Source: JBNGDW01 sp049975325 (GTDB lineage Bacteria; Cloacimonadota; Cloacimonadia; JGIOTU-2; JBNGDW01). Taken from it: a stretch of 17,644 nt of DNA. The notes below the pieces were generated by a model. It searched no databases, had not been told where the DNA came from, and worked only from the letters and a program-made list of their open reading frames with translations. Of the stretch, positions 1 to 7,787 are shown in pieces. Positions within the stretch are counted from its first letter, which is position 1. The number at the start of each line of letters is the position of its first letter. The stretch is from contig JBNGDW010000029.1 of NCBI GenBank assembly GCA_049975325.1, positions 1 to 17,644 of the forward strand. Direction: 5' to 3'. The translations under genes were made by a program, and so were the position numbers.

Positions 1-1465
1 CATTTAATATGCCATTCGCATCTATATCAAATGTGACTTCAATCTTGGGGGTTCCGCGAGGTGCTGGTGGGATGCCAACTAGATCGAATCTTCCCAAAGT
101 TCGGTTATGGGCTGCCATCTCGCGTTCACCCTGCAACACATTGATAGTGACCGCAGTTTGATTATCAGCCGCAGTGGTAAATATTTGGCCTTTTCTGGTT
201 GGGATAGTTGTATTTCTTTCAATAAGCTTTGTCATTACGCCTCCAAGAGTTTCTATACCTAAAGAGAGGGGAGTTACATCTAAGAGTAGGATGTCTTTTA
301 GTGATTCCTCACCAGATAACACTCCACCCTGGATAGCAGCACCAACAGCAACTACTTCATCAGGATTAACTCCTTTGTTAGGTACTTTTTTGAAGAAACT
401 CTTTACAGCATCGTATACAGCGGGCACACGAGTAGAACCACCCACGAGGATTACCTCATCAATATCATCAACTGAGAGTTTGGCATCCCTCATAGCGATT
501 TTGCAGGGCTCAATGCTATCTTGTATTAAATCGTCAATCATTCTGTTGAATTGGGCACGGGTAAGGTTTAAGGATAGATGTTTAGGTCCAGTGGCATCAG
601 CTGTTATGTAAGGAAGATTAATATTTGTCGATTGTGTACCGCTTAGCTCGATCTTTGCCTTTTCAGCAGCCTCTCGAATTCTCTGCATCGCCATAGGGTC
701 CTTTCTCAGGTCAACTCCGTCGCTTTTCTTGAATTCTTGCACAATCCAATCAATAATTCTTTTATCAAAATCATCACCACCCAGATGTGTATTTCCATTA
801 GTAGCGAGCACTTCAACTACACCTTCTCCAATCTCAAGAATAGAGATATCGAATGTACCACCGCCAAAATCATATACTGCTATTTTTTCATTTTTCTTCT
901 TATCAACACCATACGCAAGTGCAGCAGCCGTTGGCTCATTGATGATACGTTCTACTTTAAGTCCGGCTATGGTACCAGCATCTTTAGTTGCCTGTCTCTG
1001 AGCATCATTGAAATATGCCGGGACTGTAATTACTGCATGCTCAATCTTTGTGCCTAGATATTCTTCGGCTGTCTCTTTCATCTTCATGAGTATAAAAGCA
1101 GAAATCTCTTGGGGAGTAAAATCCTTTTTTGCATTTGGAATATGGATGAGAACTTCTCCTTTAGGTCCGGGTTTAATTTCAAATGAGACTTCAGAGATTT
1201 CCTTTTCAACCTCACTAACCTGTCTTCCCATAAATCTTTTTACAGAATACACAGTGTTTTTGGGGTTGGTTACTAACTGATGCTTAGCTAATTGTCCCAG
1301 CAATCGTTCGCCCTCTTTTGTAAATCCAATCACTGATGGGGTTGTTCTTCCACCTTCTGAGTTTGGAATAACAGTTGATTTACCACCTTCCATTACAGCC
1401 ACACAGCTATTAGTGGTTCCCAAATCTATACCGATAATTTTCTTAGTAGTTTTTTTATCACTCAT
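1..1465 (-). CDS. dnaK: Molecular chaperone DnaK (Hsp70), partial at 3' end
   Basis: ATP-dependent cytosolic chaperone that binds exposed hydrophobic segments with DnaJ and GrpE. Translating the minus strand from the ATG at 1465 gives 488 codons before the window edge. The N-terminus has the Hsp70 phosphate-1 motif (IIGIDLGTTNSCVAV). Further on come AVITVPAYFNDAQRQATKDA, the linker region (LLLDVTPLSLGIETLGG) and the start of the substrate-binding beta domain (NVLQGEREMAAHNRTLG), ending in FDIDANGIL. The nucleotide-binding domain is complete. About 150 C-terminal residues (end of the beta domain, alpha-helical lid) lie outside the window. The start overlaps the grpE stop by 8 nt, and the AAGGAG ribosome-binding site (about 1473-1478) lies inside grpE, so translation is probably coupled. 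It is transcribed from the CIRCE-controlled hrcA promoter. Confidence 0.98.
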   Translation of the reverse strand, partial: MSDKKTTKKIIGIDLGTTNSCVAVMEGGKSTVIPNSEGGRTTPSVIGFTKEGERLLGQLAKHQLVTNPKNTVYSVKRFMGRQVSEVEKEISEVSFEIKPGPKGEVLIHIPNAKKDFTPQEISAFILMKMKETAEEYLGTKIEHAVITVPAYFNDAQRQATKDAGTIAGLKVERIINEPTAAALAYGVDKKKNEKIAVYDFGGGTFDISILEIGEGVVEVLATNGNTHLGGDDFDKRIIDWIVQEFKKSDGVDLRKDPMAMQRIREAAEKAKIELSGTQSTNINLPYITADATGPKHLSLNLTRAQFNRMIDDLIQDSIEPCKIAMRDAKLSVDDIDEVILVGGSTRVPAVYDAVKSFFKKVPNKGVNPDEVVAVGAAIQGGVLSGEESLKDILLLDVTPLSLGIETLGGVMTKLIERNTTIPTRKGQIFTTAADNQTAVTINVLQGEREMAAHNRTLGRFDLVGIPPAPRGTPKIEVTFDIDANGILN

Positions 1466-2126
1466 TGTTCATCTCCTTCATATCGTTTTTATTATTTCTT
1501 TTTTTCCCTTTTGAAACGACAACTTTTGCGGGTCTAACAACCTTGTTATTTATTTTATACCCGCCTTTTAAAGTATCACAGATAATACTTTCTTCATAGT
1601 TGTCGTGATCAATAGACATTACTGCTTCGTGAAGTGCTGGATCAAATTTTTTGCCGATAGTCTCAATCTTCTCTAAACCATAGCGTTTAAATAATTGATT
1701 AAACTGTTCGCAGATCATATCCAGAAATTTTTTGTGATTTTCTGACAAATTTTCATTGTTTTCGGATTTGAGAGCCATTTCCAACTGTTCAAAGATATCA
1801 GCCACATCAAGAAGGAGCTCCTTGTTTGCACTCTGGATCCACTCCATTCTTTCTTTATCAGTTCTTTTTCTAAAGTTTTCAAATTCAGCTGCTGTTCTCA
1901 GAAGTCTATCTCTATAGACTTCCATTTCTTTTTTTAAGGAGGTATTTTCAGCTTTAAGCCTATCTATTTCCTTTTTATGCCCTTGCATTTCTTTTTTTAG
2001 AGCATTATTTTCAGCTCTCAGTTTGTCTAATTCTTTTTCCTCTTTTAGCTTTGGTTTCGTAGATTTAGTCTTAGCCTGTTTTTGCGCTTGGCTATTTTGA
2101 TCTTTTACTTCAATTTTCTTTTCCAT
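1458..2126 (-). CDS. grpE: Nucleotide exchange factor GrpE
   Basis: Dimeric co-chaperone that releases ADP from DnaK. I place the start at the ATG at 2126 (222 aa), because AGAGGT lies about 8 nt upstream. An in-frame ATG at 2147 (229 aa) has no better ribosome site. Residues about 1-32 are a charged Lys/Gln-rich tail, about 33-120 a long coiled coil, and the C-terminal third the beta domain with the family signature around GKKFDPALHEAVMSI and a final VRPAKVVVSKGKK. The coiled coil contains two copies of a 16-residue segment 21 residues apart (ELDKLRAENNALKKEM and EIDRLKAENTSLKKEM). The gene overlaps the end of hrcA by 17 nt and the start of dnaK by 8 nt, giving a compact co-translated unit. 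Confidence 0.96.
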   Translation of the reverse strand: MEKKIEVKDQNSQAQKQAKTKSTKPKLKEEKELDKLRAENNALKKEMQGHKKEIDRLKAENTSLKKEMEVYRDRLLRTAAEFENFRKRTDKERMEWIQSANKELLLDVADIFEQLEMALKSENNENLSENHKKFLDMICEQFNQLFKRYGLEKIETIGKKFDPALHEAVMSIDHDNYEESIICDTLKGGYKINNKVVRPAKVVVSKGKKRNNKNDMKEMNNE

Positions 2127-3249
2127 AGTAAGACCTCTTCTGAACAAAAGGCATAATACTACCTTTTGTTGTCAATTCAGTAATCATTTTTGATGCAAAA
2201 CACACCATTGGGATATTTTCGTGGTAATCCATCCGTTTCGTTCCAAGTATCCCGATAAAACCGGGTAATCCCATTGCTTCATATTTGCCAAATATAAGCA
2301 CCAAATTTTCGAATATTTCCTCTGCTGTTAATGATGAGATACCTTCTGGAATCTCGTAACCTATCAGAACTGTATAATCACCTTTATCATATTTTTTGAA
2401 GATTTGACTGAAATAATCCTGATTATTAAAAAGTTTTAAGAGAGAGAGTATCTGCTTTTTGGACTCAAATTCAGGCTGACTGAGGAACTGTATGCTACCT
2501 TCGAAACGGATGTTATAAATATTTATTTTAGCAAAAACATTTTTTATTTCCTTGATAATATGAGGAAGAAGATCATGAGTATGAGGAGAATAGGAGTTCA
2601 GCTCTTTTCTGACATATTCCTGGATATTGTAAAGTGGCAAACCAGCAAATCGGTTATTAAGATACCGCTGACTCGCGGCGAGTTGAGCATCAGATAAACC
2701 GACTGTATCTGTCAATACAAATGTTTTTTCCAATCCTATATCGAGGGTAATGATGAGGAGAATTTTATCCTTGCCAATTTTGAAGAGATCAAACTGCTTG
2801 AGTATGCCGGAAGAAGATTCAGGTTCAGCAATAATGCTAAGTTGTCCAGAAACATTTGCCAAAAATTTGAGCAGGCTCGAAAGCATACTATCTATATCGT
2901 GATAACTTTCAGCCAAAAGCGATTGTAACATCTGAATCTTCTGCTCTGGGAGATTATCCTCAAAATTAAGAATCTCGGTAATATAGAATTTATATCCCTT
3001 TTCTGTTGGAATTCTTCCAGCAGAGGTGTGGGGTTGCATTAGATAACCCTCTTGAGTGAGGAGTGCCATCTCATTACGGATTGTAGCAGGGCTTAAGGAA
3101 AAATCATAATTCTCAGCAATGGCGTTTGAACCAACTGGTTTTGCCGTCTTAAGGTATTCAAGGATAATCCCCTTAAGCATCTCTCGCTGCCTCTGCGTGA
3201 GACGGCTTGAACTATTTTTCCCTTGATTAGACATGATTTTTTCTTGCAT
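2110..3249 (-). CDS. hrcA: Heat-inducible transcription repressor HrcA
   Basis: Repressor of class I heat-shock genes. It binds the CIRCE operator and its folding depends on GroEL. The N-terminal winged helix (about residues 15-85) contains SPATIRNEMALL and QPHTSAGRIPTEKGYKFYI, both HrcA hallmarks. The rest is the GAF-like and dimerisation part, ending in YYGKEN. The chosen start is the ATG at 3249 (379 aa), with GAGGAG four bases upstream. The reading frame extends upstream to a GTG at 3276, but that codon lies inside the CIRCE operator and has no ribosome site. A third option is the ATG at 3234. The family is usually about 340-350 aa, so this copy is slightly long. It is the first gene of hrcA-grpE-dnaK, so the repressor controls its own operon. 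Confidence 0.95.
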   Translation of the reverse strand: MQEKIMSNQGKNSSSRLTQRQREMLKGIILEYLKTAKPVGSNAIAENYDFSLSPATIRNEMALLTQEGYLMQPHTSAGRIPTEKGYKFYITEILNFEDNLPEQKIQMLQSLLAESYHDIDSMLSSLLKFLANVSGQLSIIAEPESSSGILKQFDLFKIGKDKILLIITLDIGLEKTFVLTDTVGLSDAQLAASQRYLNNRFAGLPLYNIQEYVRKELNSYSPHTHDLLPHIIKEIKNVFAKINIYNIRFEGSIQFLSQPEFESKKQILSLLKLFNNQDYFSQIFKKYDKGDYTVLIGYEIPEGISSLTAEEIFENLVLIFGKYEAMGLPGFIGILGTKRMDYHENIPMVCFASKMITELTTKGSIMPFVQKRSYYGKEN

Positions 3250-3269
3250 TTTGCTCCTCTTCTCAAGCG

Positions 3270-3296
3270 TTGGCACTCATAAACCTTGAGTGCTAA
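3270..3296. promoter_or_regulatory. CIRCE operator (HrcA binding site)
   Basis: On the plus strand the site reads TTGGCACTC, nine spacer bases, then GAGTGCTAA. This matches the consensus TTAGCACTC-N9-GAGTGCTAA with one mismatch in the left arm. It lies 21 nt upstream of the hrcA ATG and just downstream of the promoter -10 box, so bound HrcA would cover the transcription start of hrcA-grpE-dnaK. Confidence 0.96.
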
Positions 3297-3306
3297 TCTG
3301 TTTATA

Positions 3307-3334
3307 AATTTATGACAATATCGTTGTATGTCAA
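3307..3334 (-). promoter_or_regulatory. Sigma-70-type promoter of hrcA-grpE-dnaK
   Basis: Minus strand: a perfect -35 TTGACA (3329-3334), 16-nt spacer, then -10 TAAATT (3307-3312, four of six consensus bases). The predicted start near 3300 falls at the edge of the CIRCE element, the usual arrangement for HrcA repression. Confidence 0.6.
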
Positions 3335-3442
3335 AAAGAATTTCCTATTCAGCAAGCAAAATCATTGACAGGATAAAAACTCCTGCGACAAAGATGCTCC
3401 AAGGCAAAGGCAACAAAACTTTAAACCAAGGAGTATCTACAT

Positions 3443-3904
3443 ATGAAACCAATTGTAAGAATTATTGCCGGAAGCAAGTCTGATATGGACTATGTGAAGA
3501 TATGTGAAGATATTTTAGATGATTTTGAGGTATCGTTTGATACACACATTTCATCTTCTCATCGCAATCCGGAGAAGACAAGGCATCTTGCTCAATCTGC
3601 TGAGCAAGATGGTGTAAAGATTATTATAGCCCTTGCAGGCATGGCGGCTGCCTTGCCTGGATATCTTGCTTCCTGGACTACTCTGCCTGTAATTGGTGTG
3701 CCTCTCCCCGGCTCTGCCCTTAATGGTGTTGATTCCCTTTATTCAATTGTTCAGATGCCAGGTGGTATTCCTGTAGCAGGGGTGGGCATTGGAAAATCAG
3801 GGGCAAAGAATGCTGCATATCTTGCAATCGCGATTTTAGGTTTGCACGACCAAGGGCTTAAAGATAAGTTGAAAAGATATCGTGCTTCCTGGAATGAAGG
3901 ATAA
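3443..3904 (+). CDS. purE: PurE, N5-CAIR mutase / AIR carboxylase catalytic subunit
   Basis: Purine-biosynthesis enzyme that forms 4-carboxy-AIR, either from N5-CAIR (class I) or directly from AIR and CO2 (class II). The 153-aa protein has the phosphate-binding GSKSD (10-14), the catalytic-loop histidine in SSHRNPEKT (His40) and SIVQMPGGIPVA (101-112), which favours class I. It departs from the E. coli-type pattern in having SSHRNP for SAHRTP and AGMAAALPG for AGGAAHLPG, so the second loop histidine is Ala. I associate this variant with a recognisable bacterial subgroup. AAGGAG at 3428-3433 sits nine bases before the ATG. It diverges from hrcA and is separated from the next gene by 244 nt, so it is probably monocistronic. 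No purK is seen in the window. Confidence 0.93.
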   Translation: MKPIVRIIAGSKSDMDYVKICEDILDDFEVSFDTHISSSHRNPEKTRHLAQSAEQDGVKIIIALAGMAAALPGYLASWTTLPVIGVPLPGSALNGVDSLYSIVQMPGGIPVAGVGIGKSGAKNAAYLAIAILGLHDQGLKDKLKRYRASWNEG

Positions 3905-3949
3905 CCGAGGTTAAAACTTTTGCTAGTAAGCAAAATAACTGTATCTCGG
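3905..3949 (+). other. Nested inverted repeat after purE
   Basis: A perfect 7-bp stem, TTTTGCT (3918-3924) and AGCAAAA (3929-3935), has a 4-nt loop. It sits inside a 5-bp outer pair, CCGAG (3905-3909) with CTCGG (3945-3949). Its position right after the purE stop suggests transcript-end processing or weak termination. There is no T-run directly after it, so it is not a textbook intrinsic terminator. Confidence 0.35.
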
Positions 3950-4011
3950 ATCAAATTGATTGACATTTTTCTATCTCAGATTATCCATGATAGATATGAC
4001 TATAACAAAAG

Positions 4012-4044
4012 AGACTTGAGTCTTGAATGTATAAAATGTATAAA
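4012..4044 (+). promoter_or_regulatory. Candidate promoter of the agmatine operon with palindromic -35 region
   Basis: TTGAGT (4016-4021), 17-nt spacer, TATAAA (4039-4044). The -35 box is embedded in the interrupted palindrome AGACT-TG-AGTCT (4012-4023), which could be an operator. The spacer and -10 also form a 9-bp tandem repeat, AATGTATAA twice (4026-4043). The predicted leader before ptcA would be about 100 nt. An alternative promoter would use the palindromic region at 4106-4120. Confidence 0.4.
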
Positions 4045-4105
4045 AGGATAGCTAGTGATTTTGCAGCAGAAATTATTGAAATATTGAAATAATGTAAGTC
4101 TGATG

Positions 4106-4120
4106 AAGTATATTATACTT
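4106..4120. promoter_or_regulatory. 15-bp perfect palindrome upstream of ptcA
   Basis: AAGTATA-T-TATACTT is symmetrical around a single central base, 28 nt upstream of the ptcA start. It contains -10-like hexamers (TATATT, TATACT), with TTGAAA at 4084-4089 as a rather distant possible -35. It may be an operator or a second promoter. No regulator gene lies in the window. Confidence 0.35.
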
Positions 4121-4148
4121 AATATCCTTTAAGAAAGGAATTCACATT

Positions 4149-5168
4149 ATGGCTAAAAAAGACTTTGTAACTGTTCAAGATTTCACAAAAGAGGAACTAA
4201 GTAGTATTATAGAGCTTTCGATGAAGCTCAAAAAAGCAAAGGATCTGGGCTTTGTTCCTAAGCTTCTCCCCAGTGCCTTATTGGGAATGATTTTTGAAGA
4301 GCCGTCTACTCGTACTCGTGTGTCTTTTGAGAGTGCAATGGCTGAACTCGGGGGACATGCATTATATCTTAAGCCTGGAGAGATACACTTAGGAGCTAGA
4401 GAATCGCTCTATGATACTGCCAAGGTACTTTCTAGAATGGTAGATGTACTTATGTGTCGCGCTCTTAAACACAAGACCGTTACAGATCTTGCTAAGTATG
4501 CTGATATACCAGTAATTAATGGTCTCACTGATTTTAATCATCCAACACAAGTAATTGCTGATATCATTACTATAATAGAGCACTTGCCTGAAGGCAAACG
4601 ATTAGAGGATGTTCATGTAACTTTTATAGGAGATCGTACAAATGTTTGTAATTCACTAATGCGCATGCTTACACGTATGGGTATGCATTTTACTCATGTC
4701 GCTCCAAAAGATTATCAGTCACCTAAAGAGTGGATTGATGTTGCACAATCTAATATATCTATTTATGGTGGCAGTGTTCATGTAACAGAGGATGTAGAGG
4801 CTGGGGTTTCAGATGCAGATTTCGTGTATACAGATCTCTGGTGGTGGGTTGACCAGGAAGATGAAGCAGAAGAGCGGAAAGCGGCTTTTATGCCCACTTA
4901 TCAGGTTACTCCTCGGCTAATGGCACTCGCTCCTAAGCATGCGAAATTTATGCATTGTTTACCTGCTTCAAGAGGTGTAGAAGTAGTTGATGAAGTGATT
5001 GATTCTCCTCAATCCATCGTGTTTGACCAAGCTGAAAATAGAGTTACTGCACAACGAGGATTGTTAGTTTACTTTACATATCCCCGTCTTAAAAGACCTT
5101 CTAATGAGTTAAAGACCAGTGTAAGTAAAGAGATTGAATCTTTCTTAAGATCTCAAAATATTGATTGA
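4149..5168 (+). CDS. ptcA: Putrescine carbamoyltransferase (agmatine catabolism)
   Basis: Converts N-carbamoylputrescine and phosphate to putrescine and carbamoyl phosphate in the catabolic direction. It belongs to the aspartate/ornithine transcarbamoylase family: STRTR (53-57) binds carbamoyl phosphate, with HPTQ (131-134) and HCLPASRG (269-276). I call it PTC rather than ornithine carbamoyltransferase for three reasons. The 339-aa length equals the Enterococcus enzyme as I remember it. EHLPEGKRLED and YTDLWWWVDQEDEAEER (227-243) resemble PTC, not the ornithine-binding SMG loop. A C-terminal helix (about 320-339) is present, as in PTC trimers. The agmatine deiminase downstream agrees. AAGGA lies nine bases before the ATG. 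It is first in the operon, 37 nt before the permease. A generic ornithine carbamoyltransferase remains a less likely reading. Confidence 0.9.
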   Translation: MAKKDFVTVQDFTKEELSSIIELSMKLKKAKDLGFVPKLLPSALLGMIFEEPSTRTRVSFESAMAELGGHALYLKPGEIHLGARESLYDTAKVLSRMVDVLMCRALKHKTVTDLAKYADIPVINGLTDFNHPTQVIADIITIIEHLPEGKRLEDVHVTFIGDRTNVCNSLMRMLTRMGMHFTHVAPKDYQSPKEWIDVAQSNISIYGGSVHVTEDVEAGVSDADFVYTDLWWWVDQEDEAEERKAAFMPTYQVTPRLMALAPKHAKFMHCLPASRGVEVVDEVIDSPQSIVFDQAENRVTAQRGLLVYFTYPRLKRPSNELKTSVSKEIESFLRSQNID

Positions 5169-5205
5169 ATCCTACTCCAATAAAAAAAGAAAATAAGGAG
5201 AAAAA

Positions 5206-6611
5206 ATGTCTGAAAATTCATCTAACAACACAGGGTTTCGTAAGGTATTGAAAGGATTTGACCTTACCTTATTTACTGTTTGTGCNNNNNNNNNNGTGCA
5301 ATTCTGGTTGTTGAGACTCTCGCACCTTCGGCTGCTATTGGTCCCTCTTCTATTTCTTGGTGGATTATTACATTAGTTTTGTTTTTTCTTCCCTATGGGC
5401 TTATAACGGCTGAGCTCGCCACAACATATCCTGAACAGGGTGGTCTATATGTTTGGGTGAAGCGGGCTTTTGGTGGTCAATGGGGAGCCCGTACCACCTG
5501 GCTCTATTGGATAAATGTGGCTTTATGGATGCCTTCAGTCTATATTTTCTTTGCTGGTATGTTTGCCTCGCTTTTTGCCCCTGAGATGAGTCTTGTTATG
5601 CAAATAATATTAGCTTTGATCATGACTTGGGTTACTATAGCAGTTGGTATAATCAGAACAGAAATTGGCAAATGGGTGCCTAATATTGGTGCCTTTATAA
5701 AAGCTGGACTCATGGTTTTTATAGGAGTTGCTGCCTTTATTTATGCAAGTAAACATGGTGTGGCTAACGATCTCTCCTTTCGGAACATACTCCCTAAATG
5801 GGATGCTGGACTCTTTTTCCTACCAGTTATTGTTTACAATTTTTTAGGATTTGAACTTATGTCTGGCGCAGGCGAAGAGATGAAAAATCCCAGCAAGGAT
5901 GTACCTCGGGCAATTCTAATAGCAGGTATCCTTATAGCTTTTTTCTACATATTAGGCACGGTCGGGATGTTGATGGCTCTTCCTTTAGAACAGCTTGGGT
6001 TAGTTAGTGGTATTATTGATACATTGATTATTCTTCTTGGAGATAGTGTGGCAGGAGGAATATTAGTGTATGTTTTAGGTATAGGAGCATTGTATACATT
6101 CTTTGCTAATATGGTAACATGGACAATGGGGGCAAATCGTACGGCAGCAGAAGCCGCCAGAGCGGGAGAGTTACCTGCGATTTTCGGTAAGCTCCATTCG
6201 AAAAATAAAACACCTGTAGGTGCTTTTTATATAACGGGCATAGTTTCTTCTGCTGTTCTGATCGCTTACGGATTTATGGCAAATACAAGTGAAGAATTAT
6301 TCTGGACTTTGTTTGCCTTTAGTTCCATGGTTTTTTTATTACCTTATCTTGTAATGTTTCCAGCTTTTCTTAGGCTCAGAAAACTTGATCCAGATATAGA
6401 ACGCCCATACCAATTTCCTTTTGGTAAATCCCTTAGGTGGGTTATTTCTATAATCTGCGAGATATTCATACTGCAAGCCATTATTTTCTTTGTCTGGGTG
6501 CCTGGTCAACCCTTTGATTGGGCTTTTGCTGTTCCAGTGATTATCGGTGTTGTTCTTACTATCGCTATTGGTGAGTGGCTGTTAAAGATAGCAAAAAAAA
6601 GCAAAGCTTAA
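5206..6611 (+). CDS. APC-family permease, probable agmatine/putrescine antiporter (contains N gap)
   Basis: Inner-membrane amino acid/polyamine transporter with about 12 hydrophobic segments. By position it should exchange external agmatine for putrescine, like AguD/AgcC. The start is the ATG at 5206, with AAGGAG five bases upstream. The first 26 codons read into FDLTLFTVC, then ten Ns (5286-5295) interrupt the first membrane helix, and downstream sequence continues in another frame (AILVVETLAPSAAIG). GTGC occurs on both sides of the Ns. Deleting the Ns plus one GTGC (14 nt) restores one frame and reads FTVCAILVVETLAPSAAIG, giving a 463-aa protein of normal length. Other visible family features are TAELATTYPEQGGLYVWVKR, the NFLGFE segment in helix 6 and EEMKNPSKDVPRAI. 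Substrate is inferred from context. It lies 25 nt before aguA. Confidence 0.85.
5286..5295. other. Assembly gap (10 Ns)
   Basis: Ten undetermined bases inside the permease gene, flanked by GTGC on both sides (5282-5285 and 5296-5299). The repeated tetramer and the frame arithmetic suggest two contig ends that overlap by 4 nt and were joined with a placeholder, rather than missing sequence. Confidence 0.85.
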
Positions 6612-6636
6612 GAAAAAATATATTAGGAGGCTCAAA

Positions 6637-7746
6637 ATGGCAAAAACTTTAAATAGTACTCCCCAAAATGATGGATTTCGTATGCCCGGGGAATTCGAAC
6701 CGCATGATGGTTGCTGGATGCTTTGGCCAGAACGAACCGATAATTGGCGATTAGGAGCAAAACCAGCTCAGAGAGTATTTGCAAAAATAGCAGAATTCAT
6801 AGGAACTTTTGAATCTGTTACTGTAGGGGTAAATGCCTCCCAATACAAAAATGCAAGGGCGATGCTTTCATCTAAAGTTAGGGTAGTTGAAATTTCAAAT
6901 GATGACGCATGGATGCGAGATTGCGGCCCCACTTTTGTTATCAATGATAGTGGTGAAGTCAGGGGGGTTGACTGGGAATTCAATGCCTGGGGCGGTTTGG
7001 TAGATGGCTTGTATTTCCCGTGGGATAAAGATGATCAGGTTGCTCAGAAGGTTTTGGAAATCGAAAGATGTTCTAGATACCGAACTGACCGATTCGTACT
7101 AGAAGGTGGTTCTATTCATACGGATGGGGAGGGGACGCTTATTACCACTGAGGAATGCTTGCTTTCTCCGGGGCGTAATCCCCATCTTACAAAGGAACAG
7201 ATTGAAGAAAAACTTAGACAGTACTTAAATGTGGAGAAGATTATTTGGCTTGAAAAAGGTATCTATAATGATGAAACAAATGGGCATGTAGATAATATAT
7301 GTTGTTTTGCTCGTCCAGGAGAAGTAATACTAGCATGGACAGACGATAGAAATGACCCACAGTATGATATATCATTGAATGCTTATGAAATTCTGGAGGC
7401 AACAACAGATGCAAGAGATAGGAAATTAAAAATAAATAAATTGCCGCTACCTAATCCTGTGTATATCACTCGAGAAGAAAGCGAAGGAGTTGACAGAGTA
7501 GAAGGAACACTTCCTCGGAAAGAAGGAGATAGACTTGCTGCTTCTTATGTTAACTTCTATATTGCAAACGGAGGGCTTATAGTACCGGTTTTTAATGATC
7601 CACATGATGACGAAGCAATTAGGCTGCTAAGCTCAATCTTTCCCAATTACACTATCAAGCCAGTTTTTGCACGGGAAATTCTTCTCGGGGGTGGTAATAT
7701 TCACTGTATTACACAACAGCAGCCAAAAGCTAAAAGGAATATATAA
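6637..7746 (+). CDS. aguA: Agmatine deiminase
   Basis: Hydrolyses agmatine to N-carbamoylputrescine and ammonia in the cytosol. The 369-aa protein is full length for the family (PF04371, guanidine-modifying pentein fold). Visible active-site elements are WMRDCGPTF (92-100), the EGGSIHTDGEGT segment (156-167), NGHVDN with catalytic His217 and Asp219, and the nucleophile in GGGNIHCITQQQP (Cys357). The Cys357 number is the same as I recall for the Enterococcus faecalis enzyme. A perfect AGGAGG (6625-6630) lies six bases before the ATG. It sits 25 nt after the permease and 41 nt before the symporter gene. Together with ptcA and a carbamate kinase it forms a complete ATP-yielding agmatine deiminase pathway, not merely a biosynthetic AguA/AguB route. 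Peptidylarginine deiminase is the related alternative but lacks this context. Confidence 0.96.
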   Translation: MAKTLNSTPQNDGFRMPGEFEPHDGCWMLWPERTDNWRLGAKPAQRVFAKIAEFIGTFESVTVGVNASQYKNARAMLSSKVRVVEISNDDAWMRDCGPTFVINDSGEVRGVDWEFNAWGGLVDGLYFPWDKDDQVAQKVLEIERCSRYRTDRFVLEGGSIHTDGEGTLITTEECLLSPGRNPHLTKEQIEEKLRQYLNVEKIIWLEKGIYNDETNGHVDNICCFARPGEVILAWTDDRNDPQYDISLNAYEILEATTDARDRKLKINKLPLPNPVYITREESEGVDRVEGTLPRKEGDRLAASYVNFYIANGGLIVPVFNDPHDDEAIRLLSSIFPNYTIKPVFAREILLGGGNIHCITQQQPKAKRNI

Positions 7747-7787
7747 AAAAGCTTGAGAAATACTACTGATCTTTTATGTAGATATAA

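Noticed and set aside
174..1280. Several open frames on the plus strand opposite dnaK
   Set aside because: They are antisense shadows of a strongly conserved dnaK reading frame and have no family-like sequence.
3250..3276. N-terminal extension of HrcA from a GTG
   Set aside because: The GTG lies inside the CIRCE operator and close to the predicted transcription start, and it has no ribosome site; the ATG at 3249 has GAGGAG.
3365..3393. purE promoter using TTGACA at 3365-3370
   Set aside because: The -35 is perfect but no acceptable -10 hexamer occurs at 16-19 nt spacing, so I did not annotate it.
5280..5300. TTG start for the permease next to the N gap
   Set aside because: It would drop the first helix; an ATG at 5206 with AAGGAG and a family-like N-terminus is clearly better once the gap is collapsed.
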